Part shown: in pieces, positions 59,522 through 64,000 of the stretch | Layout of the letters: each line of letters begins with the position of its first letter | How positions within the stretch are numbered: the stretch's first letter is position 1 | NCBI RefSeq assembly: GCF_003601975.1 | Contig: NZ_QZWZ01000014.1 | Location: forward strand, 62,001-126,000 | From: Mesorhizobium waimense | Lineage (GTDB): Bacteria; Pseudomonadota; Alphaproteobacteria; Rhizobiales; Rhizobiaceae | DNA: 64,000 nt | Reading direction: 5' to 3' | Position numbers and translations under genes: made by a program | The notes under the pieces: generated by a model | The model's database searches: none | What the model saw: only the letters and a program-made list of their open reading frames with translations | Told to the model about the DNA's origin: nothing

Positions 59522-60280
59522 ATGCTCACCGATGAACGGCACCAACTCATCCGCGACCGGCTTGCGGCGGAGGGGAGGGTACTGGCCGGGGAGTTGGCGA
59601 GCCGCTTCGGCGTTTCGGAAGATACGGTCCGGCGCGACCTGAGGGAAATGGCAAAGGCCGGGCAATGCCGCCGCGTCTATGGCGGCGCGGTCGCGGCAGC
59701 ACTTTTCGCCGCCGCGCCGGTCAGCCTGCGCGGTAGTCATGCGATCGAGGAGAAGATGCGGCTGGCGCGCGCGGCGGTAACCCTGCTCTCCAGCGGTCAG
59801 AGCCTGTTCATCGACGGCGGCACCACCAACGCCGCGATCGCCAGGGCCATTCCGCGCGACCTCGAACTGACCATAGCCACCAATTCGCTCAGTGTCGCTT
59901 CGGCTCTCTCCGAACACGCCTTGGTCGAACTGATCGTGCTGGGCGGCAGGTTCGACCGCAACCTAGGAACCTGCGTCGGCGCCGATACGCTGGCTGCCGT
60001 CGCGCAGCTCGGCGCCGACCTGTTTTTCCTGGGCTCCTGCGGTCTCGATGCCTCGCGCGGCGTGACGGCGTTCGATTCGGCGGAGGCCGAGGTGAAGCGG
60101 GCCATGGCCAGGAACAGCGCCGGCATCGTCATCGCCGTCACCAACGACAAGCTGGCCACCGCGGCGCCTTATCGCGTCGCTGGGCCCGAAGCGATCCGCC
60201 ATCTGGTGGTCGAAAAAACCGCGCCGGCCGTTACCCTCGCCGATTTCGAGCGTCAGGGCGCTGAAATCCGCTTCGCCTGA
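59522..60280 (+). CDS. DeoR/GlpR-family transcriptional regulator
   Basis: A 252-residue regulator: N-terminal winged helix-turn-helix (MLTDERHQLIRDRLAAEGRVLAGELASRFGVSEDTVRRDLREM) and a C-terminal sugar-phosphate-binding domain (SLFIDGGTTNAAIARAIP, ATNSLSVASAL, LGGRFDRNLGTCVG). Such proteins usually repress sugar uptake or catabolic genes until a phosphorylated sugar binds. The neighbouring divergent MFS carrier is the likely target. The frame upstream of ATG 59522 is the shadow of that carrier. Confidence 0.9.
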   Translation: MLTDERHQLIRDRLAAEGRVLAGELASRFGVSEDTVRRDLREMAKAGQCRRVYGGAVAAALFAAAPVSLRGSHAIEEKMRLARAAVTLLSSGQSLFIDGGTTNAAIARAIPRDLELTIATNSLSVASALSEHALVELIVLGGRFDRNLGTCVGADTLAAVAQLGADLFFLGSCGLDASRGVTAFDSAEAEVKRAMARNSAGIVIAVTNDKLATAAPYRVAGPEAIRHLVVEKTAPAVTLADFERQGAEIRFA

Positions 60281-60406
60281 ACAGTCGGCGCCGCGCACCG
60301 GAACCGCCCGCTTGCCTTGACAAAGCCGGCCTCTCATGCGCTTTTCGCGCAAATTTTCCGAGCCGGCCCGTCGGCCTGCAACCAGTTCCGGACTTCACCC
60401 ATGACA

Positions 60407-62197
60407 ATGCATCGTTACCGCAGCCACACCTGTGCCCAATTGAGAAAGAGCGACGTCGGCACGCCCGTTCGCCTGTCGGGCTGGGTGCATCGCGTGCGCG
60501 ACCATGGCGGCCTGCTGTTCATCGACCTGCGCGACCATTACGGCGTGACCCAGATCGTCGCCGATCCGGATTCGCCTGCCTTCAAGATCGCCGAGACCGT
60601 GCGCGGCGAGTGGGTGATCCGCGTCGACGGCGAGGTCAAGGCGCGGCTGCCCGAGACAACCAATGCCAATCTGCCGACTGGCGAGATCGAGATTTTCGCC
60701 CGCGAGATCGAGGTGCTGTCGGCGGCGAAGGAACTGCCGCTGCCGGTGTTCGGCGAGCCTGACTATCCCGAGGACATCCGCCTCAAATACCGCTTCCTCG
60801 ACCTGCGCCGCGAGACGCTGCACAGGAACATCGTGGCCCGCACGAAGATCATCGCCGAAATGCGCAAGCGCATGGGCGAGGTCGGTTTCACCGAATTCTC
60901 GACGCCGATCCTGACTGCGTCGTCGCCCGAGGGCGCGCGCGATTTCCTGGTGCCATCGCGCATCCATCCCGGCACCTTCTACGCGCTGCCGCAGGCGCCG
61001 CAGCAATACAAGCAGCTCATCATGGTGTCGGGCTTCGACCGCTATTTCCAGATCGCGCCCTGCTTCCGCGACGAGGACCCGCGCGCCGACCGTCTGCCGG
61101 GCGAATTCTACCAGCTGGACCTGGAGATGAGCTTCGTCGAACAGGACGATGTGCTCAGCACGATGGAGCCCGTCCTCCGCGCAGTCTTCGAGACCTTCAC
61201 CAACGGCAAGCCGGTGACGCAGAAATTCCAGCGCATTCCCTATGATGTCTCCATGCGCAAATATGGCACCGACAAGCCGGATTTGCGCAATCCGATCGAG
61301 ATGCAGGCGGTCTCCGACCATTTTCGCGAGTCCGGCTTCAAGGTGTTCGCCAACATCCTCGCCAACGATCCGAAGGCCGAGATCTGGGCCATTCCAGCCA
61401 AGACGGGCGGCTCACGCGCTTTCTGCGACCGCATGAACTCATGGGCACAAGGCGAGGGCCAGCCGGGGCTGGGCTACATCTTCTGGCGCAAGGAGGGCGA
61501 GAAGCTCGAAGGTGCCGGACCTCTGGCCAAGAACATCGGCGAGGAGCGCACCGAGGCGGTCCGCCTCCAACTTGGCCTTGCCGATGGCGACGCCGCCTTC
61601 TTCGTTGCCGGCGATCCGAAGAAGTTCGTGTCCTTCGCGGGTGCTGCACGCACGCGCGCCGGCGAGGAATTGAACCTCGTCGACCGCGAGCGCTTCGAGC
61701 TGTGCTGGATCGTGGACTTCCCGTTCTTCGAATGGAACGAGGAGGAGAAGAAGATCGACTTCGCCCACAACCCGTTTTCGATGCCGCAGGGTGGCATCGA
61801 CGCGCTCAACGGCGAGGATCTGCTCGGCATCAAGGCGTACCAGTACGACATGGTCTGCAACGGCTTCGAGATCGCCTCGGGCGGCATTCGCAACCATCTG
61901 CCGGAAACCATGGTCAAGGCCTTCGAGACGGTAGGGCTCGACCGTGCAACGGTCGAGGAGCGCTTCGGCGGCCTCTACCGCGCCTTCCAGTACGGCGCGC
62001 CGCCGCATGGCGGCATGGCGGCCGGCATCGACCGCGTCGTCATGCTTTTGGTCGGGGCCAAGAACCTGCGCGAAGTCACCATGTTCCCGATGAACCAGCA
62101 GGCCTACGACCTGCTGATGAACGCGCCCTCGGAAGCCACTCCGCAGCAGCTCCGCGAATTGGCACTGCGCGTTGCGCCCACCAAGAAGGACGCCTGA
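60407..62197 (+). CDS. aspS: Aspartyl-tRNA synthetase
   Basis: A 596-residue class IIb synthetase of bacterial type. It has the N-terminal OB-fold anticodon domain (VRLSGWVHRVRDHGGLLFIDLRDHYG), motif 2 (FRDEDPRADRLPGEFYQLD), a GAD insertion domain and motif 3 (GMAAGIDRVVMLL). In alphaproteobacteria without asparaginyl-tRNA synthetase this enzyme usually also charges tRNA-Asn with Asp for amidation by GatCAB; that is family knowledge, not visible here. MTM at 60401 would add two residues. An interrupted terminator follows. Confidence 0.95.
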   Translation: MHRYRSHTCAQLRKSDVGTPVRLSGWVHRVRDHGGLLFIDLRDHYGVTQIVADPDSPAFKIAETVRGEWVIRVDGEVKARLPETTNANLPTGEIEIFAREIEVLSAAKELPLPVFGEPDYPEDIRLKYRFLDLRRETLHRNIVARTKIIAEMRKRMGEVGFTEFSTPILTASSPEGARDFLVPSRIHPGTFYALPQAPQQYKQLIMVSGFDRYFQIAPCFRDEDPRADRLPGEFYQLDLEMSFVEQDDVLSTMEPVLRAVFETFTNGKPVTQKFQRIPYDVSMRKYGTDKPDLRNPIEMQAVSDHFRESGFKVFANILANDPKAEIWAIPAKTGGSRAFCDRMNSWAQGEGQPGLGYIFWRKEGEKLEGAGPLAKNIGEERTEAVRLQLGLADGDAAFFVAGDPKKFVSFAGAARTRAGEELNLVDRERFELCWIVDFPFFEWNEEEKKIDFAHNPFSMPQGGIDALNGEDLLGIKAYQYDMVCNGFEIASGGIRNHLPETMVKAFETVGLDRATVEERFGGLYRAFQYGAPPHGGMAAGIDRVVMLLVGAKNLREVTMFPMNQQAYDLLMNAPSEATPQQLRELALRVAPTKKDA

Positions 62198-62260
62198 TTC
62201 CTTTTTCGACCGGCACCTTAAAAACGGCCGGAACCGATTCTTTCGATTCGACAATCCAAC

Positions 62261-62340
62261 AAAAAAGCCCGGATCGTGAACTGACCCCCGAAGGTTGTGT
62301 CCAACTTTCGGGGGTCAGTTCATCGCTGCCGGGCTTTTTC
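62261..62340 (+). terminator. aspS terminator with an insertion in its loop
   Basis: AAAAAAGCCCGG (62261-62272) and CCGGGCTTTTTC (62329-62340) form a two-way rho-independent terminator between aspS and the convergent gene at 62361. Without the 46-base palindrome in its loop and one copy of TCG, the loop would be a short ATCGCTG, a normal terminator. Confidence 0.85.
62277..62322. mobile_element. 46-base palindromic insertion (IS3-like abutted ends or mini-MITE)
   Basis: Two 21-base arms (62277-62297 and 62302-62322, 20 of 21 matching) face each other over TGTC. Each outer end reads TGAACTGACCCCCGAA, resembling terminal inverted repeats of IS3-family elements. TCG flanks it on both sides (62274-62276, 62323-62325), a possible 3-base target duplication typical of IS3. 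Confidence 0.6.
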
Positions 62341-62360
62341 ATCTCGTGAGACGGTCTCGA

Positions 62361-63548
62361 TCAGTCTTCGTTCGCCTTGACCTTGACGCCCAGCGTCTTG
62401 GGCAGGTCAAGCGGGTTGGACATCGCGCCCGCCATGATCAGCGCGAACGGCACCGAGGCAGGCGGCTCGGCCGAAATCTCGAGGCTCTTCGGATCGTCCA
62501 GATACTTGCTGACCGCGGCCGTCACTTCGGCCGTCAGCTCCGGATTGTTGAGCTGCGCCATGCCGAACGGCACGATCGCCTTGGCCTGGTTGGCAATGTC
62601 CTTGGCCGACATGCCTTGCTGCTTGCCAACATACTCCAGCACCTTGCCGGTCAGCGAATCGTCATCGAAGCGGATCGAGGCGCCGTTGAAGGAGAGCTGC
62701 TGCATCAGGCCGAGCATGGCCATGCCTTGCGCCGAATTGTCGGCGCCTTCGGGCTGCGCCGCCATCTTCTTCTGCATCTCCTGCACCGACTTGACGAAAT
62801 CGAGTGTGTAGCCGCCGAGATCGAAGGTCATGCCGAACTTGCCGGCATTGTCGACCGCGATGTCGTACTTCGACAGTTCCATCTTGCCGTCCGAAGGCTG
62901 CCAGATGCCGGCCACGTCGATATTGCCGGTGATGTTCTGGTAGCCGAGTGCGTCGATGACCTCCTTCGACTTCGGATCCTCGACGAGGGTCAGGTCGGCA
63001 TTGAACTTTTCCGTCGTGCCGGTGAATTCCATCGCCTTGCCGTCGGCGGGCGGCGTGATCTCGATGGCGAGGCCGTCCATCGAGAAGGCGGTCTTGTCGG
63101 CGACCTTGACCGTCATGTTGGCGAGTTCGGCCGTTTCGTACATCAGCATCGAGCCCGTCGGCCCGGTTGCGCCATCGGCCGGAACCGTCATGTCATGGAT
63201 GACGAAGGGGCTGAGATCGAGCGTGATGCCGTCCTGGGTACGCTGGAACGCCGAGGTCGACACGGTTGCGATGTCATACCCGCCATTGGCCTCGGTCACA
63301 CCCTCGAGCTTGACGTCACCGATCGGCAGCGCCTCTTTCTCGGCCGCCGGTTTCACCGACACGCCCTGCAGGACCATGCTGGTGGCGTCGCCGGTTACCC
63401 CGGTCCAGGAAATGTCGACGCCCTGAGCGGCAAGCGTCGCCTTGAGCCGGTCAGCGACGGCAGTGTCCTGCGCGAAAGCGGCATTCAGCGGCAGCGTCAG
63501 CAAAAAGGTCGAAAATGCGAGTTTGCGGAATGAGTGTTGGATTGTCAT
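62361..63548 (-). CDS. Secreted protein of unknown function
   Basis: A 395-residue protein with a clear signal peptide (LAFSTFLLTLPLNAAFAQ, cleavage near residue 26). The mature part is acidic, rich in Asp, Gly and Ala, with repeated beta-type segments (GDVKLEGVTEANGGYDIATV; YDIAVDNAGKFGMTFDLGGYTLDF), suggesting a periplasmic beta-rich fold. I recognise no family with a known role, although the pattern is like the alphaproteobacterial DUF2125 group. It is convergent with aspS and has its own promoter region upstream. Confidence 0.75.
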   Translation of the reverse strand: MTIQHSFRKLAFSTFLLTLPLNAAFAQDTAVADRLKATLAAQGVDISWTGVTGDATSMVLQGVSVKPAAEKEALPIGDVKLEGVTEANGGYDIATVSTSAFQRTQDGITLDLSPFVIHDMTVPADGATGPTGSMLMYETAELANMTVKVADKTAFSMDGLAIEITPPADGKAMEFTGTTEKFNADLTLVEDPKSKEVIDALGYQNITGNIDVAGIWQPSDGKMELSKYDIAVDNAGKFGMTFDLGGYTLDFVKSVQEMQKKMAAQPEGADNSAQGMAMLGLMQQLSFNGASIRFDDDSLTGKVLEYVGKQQGMSAKDIANQAKAIVPFGMAQLNNPELTAEVTAAVSKYLDDPKSLEISAEPPASVPFALIMAGAMSNPLDLPKTLGVKVKANED

Positions 63549-64000
63549 TGCAAGTCCCCTGAGATGTCCTGAAAAATTGTCTTCATCGGTTACGCCATCA
63601 CCATTCTGAGACGAACTGGACGGGATAAAGGCGTTGTCGGACAGAATGGTCGAAAATCACGGCGAAAGGCAAACCCCGATCCTCGGTCTTTGCGTGGTGC
63701 GGTGAATTTGTCATGAAGATCGGATTTCCATGCGTCATCGCGTCATGCCTTAGACAGGGCTTGTAACAGATTGATGTTGGCCGGTGCCGGCACCGCTTCC
63801 GATGCTGTTGCACATAGACGTGGCCGCGCCGGCAATTCCGTGAAGTCCATCACACCCCTGTGGAGGATTTGACGTGCCGCCGCCGCCCGGGCTTCGCCCC
63901 TAATTGCCGCCCCAAGGCCTTACGAAGTGCGGATTCCCACACCCGCGTCTTGCCGCGAATCACCCGCTCGGCTAGTGCAGCCCCATGGGAAAAAGGCTTT
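63549..64000. other. Non-coding stretch at the window end
   Basis: No frame here has convincing coding character. It holds the promoter region of the secreted-protein gene, a GCCGGTGCCGGCACCG-type palindrome near 63782-63795, and GGAGG at 63862 followed only by a ten-codon frame. ATG 63985 could open a gene that continues beyond the window. Confidence 0.4.

Noticed and set aside
63598..63813. Minus-strand frame of 71 codons at the window end
   Set aside because: Low-complexity translation without start signal; lies in the promoter region of the secreted-protein gene.

Overview
The window is high-GC alphaproteobacterial DNA with few gaps between genes. Gene content points to the Rhizobiales, most likely Mesorhizobium or a close relative. 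The signs are a cyclic beta-glucan exporter end (ndvA), a NasT/NasS nitrate-responsive pair, GlxA-type regulators, a permease/ATPase amino-acid ABC fusion, and the palindromic intergenic repeats typical of the group. This is inferred from recognised families; no 16S or other taxonomic marker is present.

Layout. 0-3.2 kb: 3' end of ndvA, a lone ccmC, a D-threonine aldolase-like enzyme, a D-lyxose isomerase. 3.2-9.9 kb: an AT-rich orphan gene, then a six-gene minus-strand operon DUF4129-DUF4350-moxR-DUF58-SpoIIM-RDD. 9.9-11.7 kb: a membrane-protein gene followed by two decayed paralogous copies. 11.8-19.7 kb: amino-acid/opine-type catabolism (ornithine cyclodeaminase, TPR protein, DAO-type oxidase, polar amino-acid ABC system, divergent LacI regulator with paired operators). 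19.7-25.9 kb: a minus-strand set of a Tat-type peptide-family binding protein, alpha/beta hydrolase, isochorismatase-fold hydrolase, DddP-like M24 protein and GlxA regulator. 26-28.4 kb: free-Met-R-sulfoxide reductase, YeiH transporter, GNAT protein.

28.6-41.4 kb is a complete nitrate assimilation locus: nasT-nasS, nrtA-nrtB-nrtC, a nitrate MFS transporter, nirB-nirD and nasA. It is the most interesting part. An NtrC site, a sigma-54 promoter, a two-hexaloop ANTAR leader and an overlapping terminator occur twice, once before nrtA and again before a truncated, frameshifted nrtA relic that now leads into the transporter-nirBD-nasA genes. NasT/NasS would thus control uptake and reduction through two copies of one RNA switch, inside an NtrC/RpoN nitrogen circuit.

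41.4-46.7 kb is less conserved: a Cys-less SUOX-like periplasmic protein with a GGDEF-EAL protein, then a low-confidence accessory patch (a HEPN/Toprim-N-like fragment and a protein with an internally duplicated domain) ending at the 3' side of tRNA-Gln(CUG). 46.8-64 kb is mostly housekeeping: an LPG-synthase-like membrane protein, ppx/gppA, rlmE, a DHA2 exporter, guaB, MAPEG, rnd, two MFS carriers, GNAT, a DeoR regulator, aspS and a secreted protein. Palindromic repeats sit in or beside several of these genes; one, resembling abutted IS3-type ends, interrupts the loop of the aspS terminator.
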